Source of the DNA: 630D-37 sp037478835
Lineage (GTDB): Bacteria > Chloroflexota > Anaerolineae > Anaerolineales > Villigracilaceae
Reading direction: 5' to 3'
DNA: 64,000 nucleotides
NCBI GenBank assembly: GCA_037478835.1
Contig: JBBFLV010000005.1
Location: 62,001 to 126,000 of the forward strand
Position 1 is the stretch's first letter. Each line of letters starts with the position of its first letter. This document shows, piece by piece, positions 51,901 to 60,891 of the stretch. The notes beneath the pieces were generated by a model. That model had not been told where the DNA came from and ran no database searches. It saw only the letters and a list, made by a program, of their open reading frames with translations. The position numbers and the translations under genes were made by a program.

Positions 51901-52251
51901 GCGCTTTTGCATCAGGCCGTCTACAACCTGGTCGAAAACGCTTTGAAATATACGCCGGAGGGTGGGCGAGTAACCGTCCGCCTGTATCCGCAGGGGGAAA
52001 CGGTGATCTTCGAGGTGGAAGATACCGGGATTGGGATCGCGCCGAGCGATCTCCCGCGCTTGTTTGAGAAATTCTATCGGGCGCGCCAGCGCGAGGCGCG
52101 TGCCCAGCATGGAAGTGGCCTTGGGCTGGCCATCGTACGTTCCATTGCCGAGCAACACGGGGGAAAAGTGTGGGTAGAGAGCGAGCTCGGAAAAGGGAGC
52201 ACTTTCTATTTGCAAGTGCCTTTGAAGCAAAACCCAAAAGGGCAAAAATAG
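48961..52251 (+). CDS. Large membrane sensor histidine kinase
   Basis: A 1096-residue kinase. About seven N-terminal helices (1-235) include a stretch like the 5TM receptors of LytS-type kinases (GPWGGFLVAGVAGLLRAP). Another helix near 245 and one near 515 bracket an external Cache-like sensor of about 250 residues. Then come HAMP (about 535-595), GAF (600-755), PAS (760-870), HisKA with His876 in TVSHDLRSPL, and the ATPase domain (NLVENALKY, DTGIGIAP, GSGLGLAIV). No response regulator is adjacent. It leads the operon with the potassium genes. Start 48961 is chosen by the promoter position; 48943 is the alternative. Confidence 0.88.
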   Translation: MRFLPTLLNGLFYVNPPSTVGWFSFLLWIGLAGWLLRVLRRYQPVWNGRAWALFFVLLGMAVFGNIFLGLGLSAENALPLPGVPIDESAAILMPLSAIPWLIAAGVLGPWGGFLVAGVAGLLRAPFDVHNPFIPLEFAVLGVIAAAGIRQRYRTPAYYLIRQPFITALLLIPLHIFFYILTTLSLEIGSLPARVDYILSRVGPVALAFGVEMLMAGLITQILFWAFPQFWGEARLEPSPAESRLETRFLLWTGGFLVVLFIVLVGAVWTVAGSSAREMFRERLSSTASTVAQNIPFFLETGQNLVFQITSEPIALQGEGPALSARLAQFMQSTPYFDQMAVLSLDGKKIFAAYPVALQNQFSLYPEEQAALSFAAGGVMFQSYTLPPLANEKAARVSFIGSIVDAQGKSQRVLIARTSLERNPLVQPVLDGLRRLEALQGTGMLIDERNRILYHPDPTQIMQPSPYELTGFEARFFEQVSPNGTRQLVFVQPVPGRSWSVILTVPAQQSQQLALNIAAPLGLTLFFLTILALGVLRVGLRVMSASLQNLAREANRIAQGQLDHPLPVSGYDEIGQLSRSFEQMRLSLRARLDELNRLLAVSQGVASSLEMQGALHPVLEAVLDGGASAVFVVLSPNVLPETPVELPTRFALGEHTERYADLDEKILQLAQVQEQIVIPNLARGHPFHGVPAENLPAALLAVALRHEQRFYGVMWAAYDRPRLFTEADVRFITTLGGQAALAAANAHLFLTVEAGRRQLEAILNSSPDPILVTDPQNRLFLANPAARQVLNLPVSNGARPPIREVIRQPELLDLLATPSAETRSAELMIHDERTYLAIASPVVAEGRPVGRVCILRDVTHFKQLDALKSEFVATVSHDLRSPLTLMRGYATMLEMVGELNEQQQSYVRKIITGVENMSRLVNNLLDLGRIELGVGLQVEMIPVRDTVEHVLNTLQLQATQKQIELSLQVDANLPPFIETDQALLHQAVYNLVENALKYTPEGGRVTVRLYPQGETVIFEVEDTGIGIAPSDLPRLFEKFYRARQREARAQHGSGLGLAIVRSIAEQHGGKVWVESELGKGSTFYLQVPLKQNPKGQK

Positions 52252-52280
52252 GATATATTTGAGCCTTCGGAAAAGAAAAT

Positions 52281-54224
52281 ATGATCCCATCTGGTCACGA
52301 ATCTCCCTCTTCTATCATCTATCGTGCCACAAAGCACAAACCGCGGCCAACTCTCACTTCATGGCTGATCGGTCGTCCGCTTTCAACAGCCGATGCTCCC
52401 CATCAGACCATCGGCAAAGCCATTGGCCTGGCCGTGTTCTCATCCGATGCACTTTCCTCAACCGCTTATGCGACGCAGGAGATTATGGTCATCCTGGCGG
52501 CGGCGGGAACGGTGGCCTTTGGCTATGTCTTTCCGATTTCGCTGGCGATCGTGGTGCTTTTAGCGATCGTGGCGATCTCATACGAACAGACGATCCATGC
52601 CTACCCGAACGGTGGTGGGGCGTATACCGTTTCATACGATAATCTGGGACAATTTCCAGCTCTGGTAGCAGCTGCCGCACTGCTCACCGATTATGTGCTC
52701 ACCGTGGCCGTTTCGGTATCCTCCGGCGTGGCCCAATTGACCTCCGCTTTTCCTGTGCTTTTCCCCTATCGTGTGCCCATTGCAGTCGCTTTTGTCGTTT
52801 TTATCATGCTGATGAACCTGCGCGGGGTAAAGGAATCGGGAGTGGTCTTCGCAATTCCCACCTACTTTTTCGTCAGCATGATGTACCTGACGATCCTTAC
52901 CGGGCTGTTTCTATACAGCCGTGGCTCGCTGGGAGTGGTGATCAATCCACCCCCGCTACACCTGGAACATGCTGTTCAAGCGATTACGCCGTTCCTGCTC
53001 TTACACGCGTTTTCCAGCGGCACGGCCGCCTTGACCGGGATCGAAGCCATCTCGAACGGGATCACCGCCTTCAAGGAACCGCGTAGCCGCAATGCCGGGA
53101 TCACCTTAATCTGGATGGCGGTGATCTTGAGCACGCTCTTCCTGGGGATTTCGTTCCTGGCCATGCACATCCATGCGGTGCCTTCCGAAACCGAAACGGT
53201 GATTTCGCAATTAGGGCGAACGGTGTTTGGTGGGCAAGGAGTGTTCTACCTGGGATTGATTGCGGCCACCATGTTAATCCTGGTCCTGGCCGCCAACACT
53301 GCATTTGCCGATTTCCCCCGCTTGAGCGCCATCGTTGCCCGTGATGGCTTCCTGCCGCGCCAACTCACCTATCGCGGTAGCCGGCTGGTCTATTCCAACG
53401 GCATCATCTTGCTGGCGGGGCTGGCCTCGTTACTGATCATCGCTTTTCGCGCCAGCGTGACCCGCTTGATCCCTCTCTATGCGATTGGCGTATTCCTGTC
53501 GTTCACGCTTTCGCAAGCCGGCATGGCACATCGCTGGTGGAAAAGCGGTCGACTGCGCCCAGGCGAGGAGAAGCGGGAAGGCAATTCGGTGCTTCATTAC
53601 GATCCTCTCTGGCGCATCAAGATGGTGATCAACGGCTTAGGGGCTGTTTGTACGGCCATCGTCATGTTGATTTTCGCCATTACCAAATTTGTCGATGGTG
53701 CTTGGCTGGTGCTTCTGATCCTACCGCTACTGGTAGTGCTCTTCCTTTCGATTCATCGCCATTATCGTGAATTGGCGAATAAACTCTCGCTGGAGGAATT
53801 TGGCGAGGCGCCGCCAACGGTTGTCCGTCACCGGGTTCTTCTTCCTCTGAGCGGTGTGCATCGCGGTACGTTGGCGGCTTTGCGCTATGCCCAGCACCTT
53901 TCGGATGACATTACTGCCGTACACGTTTCCATCGACCCGGAAGAAACGGAAAAGGTGCGTCGCAAATGGGAGCGTTGGGGGGATGGCACGCGGCTGGTGG
54001 TGCTCGATTCTCCGTATCGCTTGTTCCTGGAGCCGTTGCTGGATTACTTGCAGGAGGTCATTGCGCATCGCCAACCTCATGAGGTAATTACCATTGTAGT
54101 CCCCCAATTTGTACCCTCCAAACGCTGGCATGAATTCCTGCACATGCGCACGGCCGACTTGTTGCGGGATCAACTGCTATCTTATCCAGGCGTTGTCATA
54201 GTCGACGTGCCTTATCAGGTGTGA
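52281..54224 (+). CDS. KimA-like potassium transporter (APC/KUP superfamily)
   Basis: A 647-residue transporter with about twelve helices (60-500) and a cytoplasmic tail of about 140 residues. The opening SSDALSSTAYATQEIM is close to the KimA/YdaO family, whose Bacillus member imports K+ with protons and is shut by c-di-AMP. TYPNGGGAYTVSYDNL-like HAYPNGGGAYTVS follows. The tail resembles a universal-stress fold (RVLLPLSGVHRGTLAAL). Two TrkA-type genes follow, which supports a potassium role over amino acids. c-di-AMP control is inferred. Confidence 0.8.
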   Translation: MIPSGHESPSSIIYRATKHKPRPTLTSWLIGRPLSTADAPHQTIGKAIGLAVFSSDALSSTAYATQEIMVILAAAGTVAFGYVFPISLAIVVLLAIVAISYEQTIHAYPNGGGAYTVSYDNLGQFPALVAAAALLTDYVLTVAVSVSSGVAQLTSAFPVLFPYRVPIAVAFVVFIMLMNLRGVKESGVVFAIPTYFFVSMMYLTILTGLFLYSRGSLGVVINPPPLHLEHAVQAITPFLLLHAFSSGTAALTGIEAISNGITAFKEPRSRNAGITLIWMAVILSTLFLGISFLAMHIHAVPSETETVISQLGRTVFGGQGVFYLGLIAATMLILVLAANTAFADFPRLSAIVARDGFLPRQLTYRGSRLVYSNGIILLAGLASLLIIAFRASVTRLIPLYAIGVFLSFTLSQAGMAHRWWKSGRLRPGEEKREGNSVLHYDPLWRIKMVINGLGAVCTAIVMLIFAITKFVDGAWLVLLILPLLVVLFLSIHRHYRELANKLSLEEFGEAPPTVVRHRVLLPLSGVHRGTLAALRYAQHLSDDITAVHVSIDPEETEKVRRKWERWGDGTRLVVLDSPYRLFLEPLLDYLQEVIAHRQPHEVITIVVPQFVPSKRWHEFLHMRTADLLRDQLLSYPGVVIVDVPYQV

Positions 54225-54285
54225 GGCCGGTCTAGAAGCACGAAAACGTGATCTTTGATCGAATGAATGTGGAGAAGGATATACC

Positions 54286-54948
54286 ATGAAGAACTACATT
54301 GTTGTCGGTTGTGGTCGAATTGGCGCGGCATTGGCCTATCGATTGTTCAAAAGCGGTCATTACGTCACGATCATTGACGCCCGTCGGGAATCTTTTAGCC
54401 GTTTGCCGGATGATTTTCGCGGCCGCATTGTGACGGAGGATGTCTTGAAAGAAGGTACGCTACTCCATGCTGGAGTGGAGGAGGCCGATGGTCTGGCCGC
54501 AGTGACCAATTTCGATCCATTGAATGCAGTCGTAGCCCATGTGGCGCGCACGTTCTATAGCGTGCCAATTGTGGTGGCACGCAATTACGATCCGGGTTTA
54601 CGTCCCATGCTGGAAGCGTTTAACCTGCAGATTGTCAGTTCCACCGCTTGGGGTGCCCAACGGCTGGAAGAGCTCCTTTCTACCTCCAGCGGGCAGGTGA
54701 TTTTCTCCGCCGGGAATGGCGAAGTGGAAGTGTATGAGGTCACTATACCTGCTACCTGGAAGAGGAGAAAACTGCAGGAACTGCTCCAAGGGATAGAATG
54801 CCTACCGGTCGCTCTGACTCGAGCTGGACGTTCTTCCTTGCCCCTGGTCGAAAGCGTACTTGAAGAAGGGGATGTGCTACACGTCAGTGCAACCTTTGAT
54901 GGCATTTCAGCGCTCCTAAAGCGCTTGGAATTGGAAAAGGAGGCATAG
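54286..54948 (+). CDS. TrkA/RCK-type potassium channel regulator 1
   Basis: A 220-residue cytoplasmic protein. The RCK-N domain begins IVVGCGRIGAALAYRL, a Rossmann loop for NAD or ATP, with the acidic strand end IIDARRE. Residues about 140-220 look like a TrkA-C domain (VEVYEVTIPATWKRRKLQEL). Such proteins gate TrkH/KtrB channels; none is in the window, so the likely partner is the KimA-like transporter or a distant channel. GGAG stands about ten bases before the ATG. Confidence 0.88.
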   Translation: MKNYIVVGCGRIGAALAYRLFKSGHYVTIIDARRESFSRLPDDFRGRIVTEDVLKEGTLLHAGVEEADGLAAVTNFDPLNAVVAHVARTFYSVPIVVARNYDPGLRPMLEAFNLQIVSSTAWGAQRLEELLSTSSGQVIFSAGNGEVEVYEVTIPATWKRRKLQELLQGIECLPVALTRAGRSSLPLVESVLEEGDVLHVSATFDGISALLKRLELEKEA

Positions 54949-54949
54949 C

Positions 54950-55645
54950 ATGTTCGTTTGTATCGCTGGTGGCGGCAGAACAGGTTCGCGCCTGGCCTAT
55001 TTGTTACAGCGAGAAGGTCACAATGTGCGGGTGATCGAAGGACGCAGCGAACTCCTGAACCGCTTACATCATGAATTGCCCACTGAGGCCATTTACCATG
55101 GTGATCCGTGTAACCCCCAGCACCTAGAGAATGCCGGCTTGGGACAGGCAAACGTGCTTGTCGCCTGCACCGGTGATGACGCCGTTAACCTGGTCGTGTG
55201 CTATTTGGGACGGACGTTGTTCCATGTACCGCGCATCATTGCCCGGGTGAACAACCCTCACAATGCCTGGCTCTTCAACGAGAAGTTTCACGTGGATGTG
55301 GCGCTCAGCCAGGCGGATATTCTGGCGCATCTAATCCAAGAAGAGATGTCCCTTGGGGACATGATGACATTGCTCAAGCTGCGCCGTGGGCGCTATTCTC
55401 TGGTGGAGGAGAAAGTCCCGCCTGGGGCACAGGCGATCGGTATTCCGCTTAAGGACCTTGGGCTACCCGAAGAATGCATCATCGCGGCCATCATTCGCCA
55501 CGGCAAAGTATGCCTGCCGCGCGGAACGACCACTTTTGAGGTCGGCGATGAAGTCCTGGCCATTACCAGTCCGGAGGCGGCAGCGAAACTGGCCGCAATG
55601 TTACGCCCTGCTCAAAATCCATCGAACCATGAGCCGAACCGCTAG
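54950..55645 (+). CDS. TrkA/RCK-type potassium channel regulator 2
   Basis: A 231-residue paralogue of the previous protein. RCK-N: CIAGGGRTGSRLAYLL, VRVIEGRSEL, and VACTGDDAVNLVVCYLGR. TrkA-C: about 145-220 (LVEEKVPPGAQAIGIPLKDL, VLAITSPEAAAKL). It starts one base after its partner with AAGGAGG eight bases upstream, so the pair probably forms a hetero-oligomeric ring. Its end overlaps the start of threonine synthase by 17 bp. Confidence 0.9.
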   Translation: MFVCIAGGGRTGSRLAYLLQREGHNVRVIEGRSELLNRLHHELPTEAIYHGDPCNPQHLENAGLGQANVLVACTGDDAVNLVVCYLGRTLFHVPRIIARVNNPHNAWLFNEKFHVDVALSQADILAHLIQEEMSLGDMMTLLKLRRGRYSLVEEKVPPGAQAIGIPLKDLGLPEECIIAAIIRHGKVCLPRGTTTFEVGDEVLAITSPEAAAKLAAMLRPAQNPSNHEPNR

Positions 55646-56795
55646 CGCGTTGACCCATCTGGAATGCTCGGAGTGCGGGAAGCACTTCGACGCACATCGC
55701 CTGCAGACCTTTTGCCCTTCCTGTCAGGCCCCGCTCCTGGCGCGCTATGATCTCGGAAAGGTGGCGCGCGAGCTGAGACCGCAGACGGTAGCCAACCGGC
55801 CGCGCGGCCTCTGGCGCTGGGCCGAGCTCCTGCCGCTGCAACGGGAAGAAAACCGTGTGACCTTGGGTGAGGGAGATACGCCGATCCTGGAGCTCAAAAG
55901 GTTGGCGACGAGCCTGGGGTTGGAGCATTTGTTCCTCAAGGACGAATCGCTAAATCCTACCGGCACCTTCAAAGCGCGCGGGTTGGCAATGGCCGTTTCA
56001 CGGGCGCGCGAACTGAAAGTGCGGGCCCTGGTCATCCCCACGGCCGGCAATGCCGGCGGAGCCTTGGCCGCTTACGCGGCGCGGGCCGGAATGGAAGCCC
56101 ATATCTTCATGCCGGCTGATGCACCGCAGGCCAATCAACACGAGGTACGCCTCCATGCGGCCGATCTGCGCTTGGTACAGGGATTGATCTCCGATGCCGG
56201 ACGTTTGGCCGCTCAGGAAGCCCAGCGCTTCAAATGGTTCGACGTTTCGACCTTCAAGGAGCCTTATCGCCTGGAAGGCAAAAAGACGATGGGCTTTGAA
56301 ATTGCCGAGTTCTTCGGTTGGGATGTGCCGGATGTGATCCTCTACCCAACCGGCGGCGGGACGGGACTGGTGGGCATCTGGAAAGCTCTTGAAGAGCTGG
56401 AGGCGTTGGGGTGGATCGGGAAAAAACGTCCCCGCATGGTGAGCGTTCAGGCGCAGGGCTGTGCCCCGATCGTCCGTGCCTTCGAGGCCGGAGCGACCGA
56501 GGCGCAGTTTTGGCCGAATGCCGAGACCATTGCTTCGGGGCTGCGTGTACCGCTTCCCTTCGCTCATCGCCTGATCTTGCGTGTGATCCGCCAGAGCGGT
56601 GGAACGGCCGTGGCCGTTAGCGATGAAGAGATCCTCCAGGCCCAGCGCATGTTGGCGGCACAGGAAGGCATTTTTGCGGCTCCGGAAGGCGCGGCGACAC
56701 TGGCGGCGCTCCATTATCTGCAACGCGTGGGGTGGATTGCACCGCAAGAACGGGTTCTGCTCCTCAATACGGGGAGTGGAGTAAAATATGTATGA
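55629..56795 (+). CDS. thrC: Threonine synthase
   Basis: A 388-residue PLP enzyme that turns O-phosphohomoserine into threonine. A zinc-ribbon-like head (CSECGKHFDAH, CPSC) is followed by the fold-type II domain. The PLP Lys is in NPTGTFKARGLAM, the glycine loop PTAGNAGGALAAYAARAG and the C-terminal NTGSGVKYV region complete the family pattern. The start is ATG 55629 inside the end of the TrkA gene. It forms a functional pair with the threonine dehydrogenase at 39027, although they are far apart. Confidence 0.92.
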   Translation: MSRTASALTHLECSECGKHFDAHRLQTFCPSCQAPLLARYDLGKVARELRPQTVANRPRGLWRWAELLPLQREENRVTLGEGDTPILELKRLATSLGLEHLFLKDESLNPTGTFKARGLAMAVSRARELKVRALVIPTAGNAGGALAAYAARAGMEAHIFMPADAPQANQHEVRLHAADLRLVQGLISDAGRLAAQEAQRFKWFDVSTFKEPYRLEGKKTMGFEIAEFFGWDVPDVILYPTGGGTGLVGIWKALEELEALGWIGKKRPRMVSVQAQGCAPIVRAFEAGATEAQFWPNAETIASGLRVPLPFAHRLILRVIRQSGGTAVAVSDEEILQAQRMLAAQEGIFAAPEGAATLAALHYLQRVGWIAPQERVLLLNTGSGVKYV

Positions 56796-58882
56796 GTATG
56801 GATGTACCGGCCTCACCCATTGCCCCTCTTGAGCTCCTTTATCAGATCAGCCGCGAACTGGCCGCGGCATTGGATCTGCGCACCGTGTTGCAACGGGTGC
56901 TCTATGCTGCGTTGCAGTACGTGGGCGGAGAGCGGGGAAGCATTGTGGTGCTCGATGACAGCGGGAAGCCGGTAGAAGCGACGATGGTCTATGGTAAACA
57001 ATATCATGAGCATACTACGCCCCGTTTGCGGGAAACGGTAGAACGTGGCTTGGCCGGTTGGGTGATCCGCCATCGCAAGGCGGCGCTGGTGCCGGATACC
57101 AGCCGTGATGAACGTTGGCTGCGCCGTCCGGATGATTCCAGCACCGAGACAGGAGCCAAATCAGCCATCTGCGTGCCGTTGCTGGCGCGCGAGAAGCTCG
57201 TCGGCGTTTTGACGCTGGTACACCCGATCCCCAATACCTTCACCGAACAACATTTGCAGCTCATGCAGGCCATCGCCGATCAGGCGGGCATTGCCGTGCT
57301 GAACGCGCGTCTCTATACCGAAAGTCAGCGCCAGGCACGGGTGATGAGCGCGTTGGTCGAATGTGCCATTGCGATTAACGCTTCCCTAAATTTGAAAGAC
57401 GTCTTCCGGCGAATTCTGCAACAGACGATGCAAGCGCTCCAGGTGGAAACAGTGGCGCTCGGCCTGGTGGAAGAGACAGGGAATATGCTGGTATTCCGCG
57501 CCGCAGATGGGTTACGTGCCGGGGCGCTTCTCGATCGTCGTCTTCCGATGGAAGAAGGCGTGATTGGATGGGTGATGCGTCAGGGAAAAGGGGTCATCCT
57601 GCCTGCCGGTGGGGGAAAGGATCGTCCTTCTGTTTCTGGGCTTTTCGAGGATCAGGACATCTCTTCTGCAGCGATCGTACCGATCCATGGGCAGGAAGGC
57701 ATTATCGGGGTGTTGGTGGCACTCAACCCCTTGGGGGGCGCGTTTGATTCGGATGCACTGTTGGTCATGACCGGTATCGGCAGCCTTGCGGGGATTGCCA
57801 TCCAAAACGCTCTTTTTGCCGAGCGCATCCAGATGGCACAACGTCGCTATCGAGAATTGTTCGACGAGAGCATTGACGCCATCTTACTGACCGATTTGCA
57901 GGGGCGTATTCTAGAGGCCAATCGGCAGGCGCTGCAGCTCTTTGGTTACGATCCGCAGGAGATACTCTCTTGTTCGATCGACCAGCTCTACCATGCGCCC
58001 GAAGGGATCACACTTCAATCGCTGGATGCATTGGACGAGGATGGCACACTGCGCTTTGAATCTGTAGTGCATACCAGAGAGGGAGGGCAAGTACCGGTTG
58101 AAGTGTATGCTCGTCGCCGCATGTTGGAACAGCATGATGTGATCCAGTGGATGTTCCATGATATCCATGAACGCAAAGAGTTGGATGCTTTGCGGGACGA
58201 TCTGGCGGCGATGATCTATCACGATCTACGTTCTCCGCTGGGAAATTTGATCTCCAGTTTGGAACTTTTGAAGAGCGTCATTTCCACCGACGATCATATG
58301 GTCGTTTCGATCCTGGAGATCGCTTCTCATGCCGTGGCGCGCTTGCAACGCATGGTTAACTCGCTGCTGGATATTCATCGTTTGGAAGCCGGTGTGCCTT
58401 TAGGAGAGCGCCAGCCGGTGCGGGTGGGGGATCTGCTCCAAAAGGCTGCGGGCGACATTCGCATGACTCTTGCCTCGCGGGATCAGACCCTTGAGATACA
58501 GAATGAGGCCGACTCGGCATGGGTACTGGCGGATGCCGATATGATTGCACGGGTGTTGATCAACCTTTTGGAAAACGCATCCAAGTTCTCCCCATCCCAA
58601 AGCCGCATCCTCTTGGGTGCCCAATTGCCGGAAAATGCACCCCAACAGGTGCGTTTTTGGGTCCGGGATAACGGGCCGGGGATTGCGCCGGCCGATCAGG
58701 AGCGTATTTTTGAAAAGTTCACCCGACTTGCCCGCAAAGAAGGTGTCCGCGGGCTGGGCATTGGGCTGGCATTTTGCCGCCTAGCGGTGCAGGCACACGG
58801 TGGTCAGATCGGTGTGGAAAGTGAGCCGGGCCACGGTGCCACATTTTTCTTCACCTTGCCAAGGCACCTTGAATCTGCTTGA
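56792..58882 (+). CDS. Soluble GAF-GAF-PAS histidine kinase
   Basis: A 696-residue kinase with no membrane segment. Two GAF domains (about 15-165 and 185-340) are followed by PAS (about 355-470; LTDLQGRILEANRQALQLFG), a HisKA domain with His477 in MIYHDLRSPLGNL and an ATPase domain (LINLLENASKF, DNGPGIAPADQERIFEKF, LGIGLAFCRLA). The GAF domains could sense a small ligand or light via bilin, but no chromophore Cys can be assigned. The ATG overlaps the thrC stop as ATGA. No response regulator is adjacent; the next gene is the degenerate hydrolase-fold protein. Confidence 0.9.
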   Translation: MSMDVPASPIAPLELLYQISRELAAALDLRTVLQRVLYAALQYVGGERGSIVVLDDSGKPVEATMVYGKQYHEHTTPRLRETVERGLAGWVIRHRKAALVPDTSRDERWLRRPDDSSTETGAKSAICVPLLAREKLVGVLTLVHPIPNTFTEQHLQLMQAIADQAGIAVLNARLYTESQRQARVMSALVECAIAINASLNLKDVFRRILQQTMQALQVETVALGLVEETGNMLVFRAADGLRAGALLDRRLPMEEGVIGWVMRQGKGVILPAGGGKDRPSVSGLFEDQDISSAAIVPIHGQEGIIGVLVALNPLGGAFDSDALLVMTGIGSLAGIAIQNALFAERIQMAQRRYRELFDESIDAILLTDLQGRILEANRQALQLFGYDPQEILSCSIDQLYHAPEGITLQSLDALDEDGTLRFESVVHTREGGQVPVEVYARRRMLEQHDVIQWMFHDIHERKELDALRDDLAAMIYHDLRSPLGNLISSLELLKSVISTDDHMVVSILEIASHAVARLQRMVNSLLDIHRLEAGVPLGERQPVRVGDLLQKAAGDIRMTLASRDQTLEIQNEADSAWVLADADMIARVLINLLENASKFSPSQSRILLGAQLPENAPQQVRFWVRDNGPGIAPADQERIFEKFTRLARKEGVRGLGIGLAFCRLAVQAHGGQIGVESEPGHGATFFFTLPRHLESA

Positions 58883-58920
58883 GGCGCTCAAGCGTCCAAT
58901 TTTCTCTCACAGCATGTCCT

Positions 58921-59769
58921 ATGGAAACCATTGCAACGGATGTCTACATTGAAACCACTTATCCTGGTGTGACGGTAGGCGCTTTTGTCCTGCCTCACGG
59001 TTTGGTACACATTGATGTCCCCCTCTTGCCCGACCATGTACGGGCTTGGCGGGCTTCTTTGATGGGATTGAACACCGGCACCGAACGGGTGTTGGTGCTC
59101 TTGGATGCTCATCCTGACCGGGCCTTGAACGCGCGTCTGATGGAATGCCCGATTCTGGCGCACGAGAAAGCGGCACATCTGCTTCGCTCCCGCCCTCCCA
59201 CCAGCCGTGTGACCGGCGAGGAGACCGGCGCCGAATGGGAAAGCCATAGCGGTTGGAGCACCACCCGTTGGACACCGCCGGAGCTCTCCTTTTCCGAAAA
59301 CCTGGTGCTCCATTGGAGTGAACACCCTTTGGTGATTGAGGCGCGGCCGGGTCCGAATAACGGCGCAGTGTGGGTACGCTGGGAACGGGAGCGTGTGCTC
59401 TTTATCGGCGATGCAGTGTGCAAAGATCAGCCGCCGTTCCTGGCAAGCGCCGATATTCCTCAATGGATTGAGCACCTCCGTGAGCTCCTGCAACCGCAAT
59501 ATTCCGATTATCTGATCGTTTGTGGCAGAGGAGGGGTCATTCCTTCGCAGGTGATCCGTTCCCAGATCGCTTTCCTGGAAGCGGTTCAGGAAAGCCTGCA
59601 GAAAGTGCCTGTGGATGCGGCGGATACGATATTTGAGCAGTTGGCTCAACACTTGCTGGAGCGTTTCAACTTTCCTCCGGAGAAAAAGTATTTCTTCCGC
59701 CTCCGTTATGGCCTAAAGTACTATCACACTCGTCGTCAACCCGTTGTGGTCCCTCTCGAGGAAGAATGA
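58921..59769 (+). CDS. Degenerate metallo-beta-lactamase-fold protein
   Basis: A 282-residue protein with the metallo-beta-lactamase layout but without its metal site. The HxHxDH motif is replaced by DAHPDR (62-67), the PGH turn by RPGPNNGAVW (near 143-152), while ERVLFIGDAVC keeps the Asp, and the last GHG has become GRGG. Catalysis by two zincs is therefore unlikely; a binding or regulatory role is possible. It follows the GAF kinase gene and its stop overlaps the asparaginase start (ATGA). The start is ATG 58921; an earlier frame start lacks a ribosome site, as does this one. Confidence 0.65.
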   Translation: METIATDVYIETTYPGVTVGAFVLPHGLVHIDVPLLPDHVRAWRASLMGLNTGTERVLVLLDAHPDRALNARLMECPILAHEKAAHLLRSRPPTSRVTGEETGAEWESHSGWSTTRWTPPELSFSENLVLHWSEHPLVIEARPGPNNGAVWVRWERERVLFIGDAVCKDQPPFLASADIPQWIEHLRELLQPQYSDYLIVCGRGGVIPSQVIRSQIAFLEAVQESLQKVPVDAADTIFEQLAQHLLERFNFPPEKKYFFRLRYGLKYYHTRRQPVVVPLEEE

Positions 59770-60830
59770 ACCAACCTTTTGTCCCTTTGCTAGAGGTATG
59801 GCGCGGCGATCGCTGCGAATCCACCCACCAGGGTGCTTTTGCCGTTGTGGATGCAGAGGGGCGGCTGATTGCCGCCGCAGGGGATTCGTCGTTTGTCACC
59901 TATCTGCGCTCTTCGGCCAAGCCTTTCCAAGCGTTGCCGTTCGTTGAACACGGTGGTGTGCAAGCCTTTGGCATCACCGAAGCCGAGCTGGCGCTGATCT
60001 GTGCCTCCCATGATGGCGCGGCAATCCATGTGGAGACGGTGCGCACATTGCAGGAGAAGATCGGCATATCCGAGGCCGATCTCCAATGCGGTGCTCACTG
60101 GCCTTCGGATGCGCAATCCATGCGTACCCTGATCCTGAACGGACGCGAGCCGACGCCGAACTACAACAACTGTTCTGGGAAGCATACGGGCATGCTCGCC
60201 CATGCGCGCCTGCACGGCTGGTCCACCGACGATTACCTGGATATTCACCATCCGTTGCAACAGGAAATTCTGCAGGCGCTGGCAGAAATGTGCGACTATC
60301 CGAAAGAGCGCATTGGAGTGGCGATTGACGGTTGTTCTGCCCCCACTTTTGCTTTGCCGCTCTATCATGCTGCTTTGGGCGTCGCCCGCCTTTGCGATCC
60401 GCGCCGCCTTCCGGCGAAACGCGCCGAGGCCGTTCAGAAGATCGTACAGGCCATGCTGGCTCACCCGCACATGGTGGATGGCGAAGGCGGTTTCGATACA
60501 GAACTCATGCGCATCGGAGCCGGGCATCTGCTCGCTAAGGGTGGCGCCGAGGGCTTCCAGATCGTTGGCGTTTTGCCCGGAACGTTAGGGCCGGATCAAC
60601 CGGGGCTTGGACTGGCGCTGAAGATCGCCGATGGCGATCTTCCCCTGCGCTTGAGCAATGGGCGCACTGTTTCGCGGGCCCGTACGGCAGTGACTTTGGA
60701 AATTTTGCGACAGTTGGGCGTGCTGAACGAGGCTCAAATAGCAAAGTTCGCGCCGTTCGTGCACGGCGGAAAGCTCCTTAATCACCGTGGGTTGGAAGTG
60801 GGGGAATACCGCGTGACGGTGCGGTTGTGA
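59766..60830 (+). CDS. L-asparaginase II (Rhizobium-type, COG4448 family)
   Basis: A 354-residue amidohydrolase that converts asparagine to aspartate and ammonia. It belongs to the inducible R. etli-like group, unrelated to the E. coli enzymes. Conserved blocks are YLRSSAKPFQALPFVEHGG (SSAKP), LALICASHDGA, NCSGKHTGMLAHA, and GVAIDGCSAPTFALPL, which carry the Ser-Lys pairs and the Cys of this family. It is coupled to the preceding gene by ATGA and ends the long plus-strand set at the terminator 60892-60943. Confidence 0.9.
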   Translation: MNQPFVPLLEVWRGDRCESTHQGAFAVVDAEGRLIAAAGDSSFVTYLRSSAKPFQALPFVEHGGVQAFGITEAELALICASHDGAAIHVETVRTLQEKIGISEADLQCGAHWPSDAQSMRTLILNGREPTPNYNNCSGKHTGMLAHARLHGWSTDDYLDIHHPLQQEILQALAEMCDYPKERIGVAIDGCSAPTFALPLYHAALGVARLCDPRRLPAKRAEAVQKIVQAMLAHPHMVDGEGGFDTELMRIGAGHLLAKGGAEGFQIVGVLPGTLGPDQPGLGLALKIADGDLPLRLSNGRTVSRARTAVTLEILRQLGVLNEAQIAKFAPFVHGGKLLNHRGLEVGEYRVTVRL

Positions 60831-60891
60831 GCGGTGAAGAATTCCCGCCGAAATTAATTCGCACCGCTCTTCGCTTTTGCTCAGAAAACGA

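Noticed and set aside
55280..55300. A second parS-like core (GTTTCACGTG) in the second TrkA gene
   Set aside because: Only the left half and centre match; the right arm reads GATG where AACA is needed. It lies in coding sequence and is best explained by codons.
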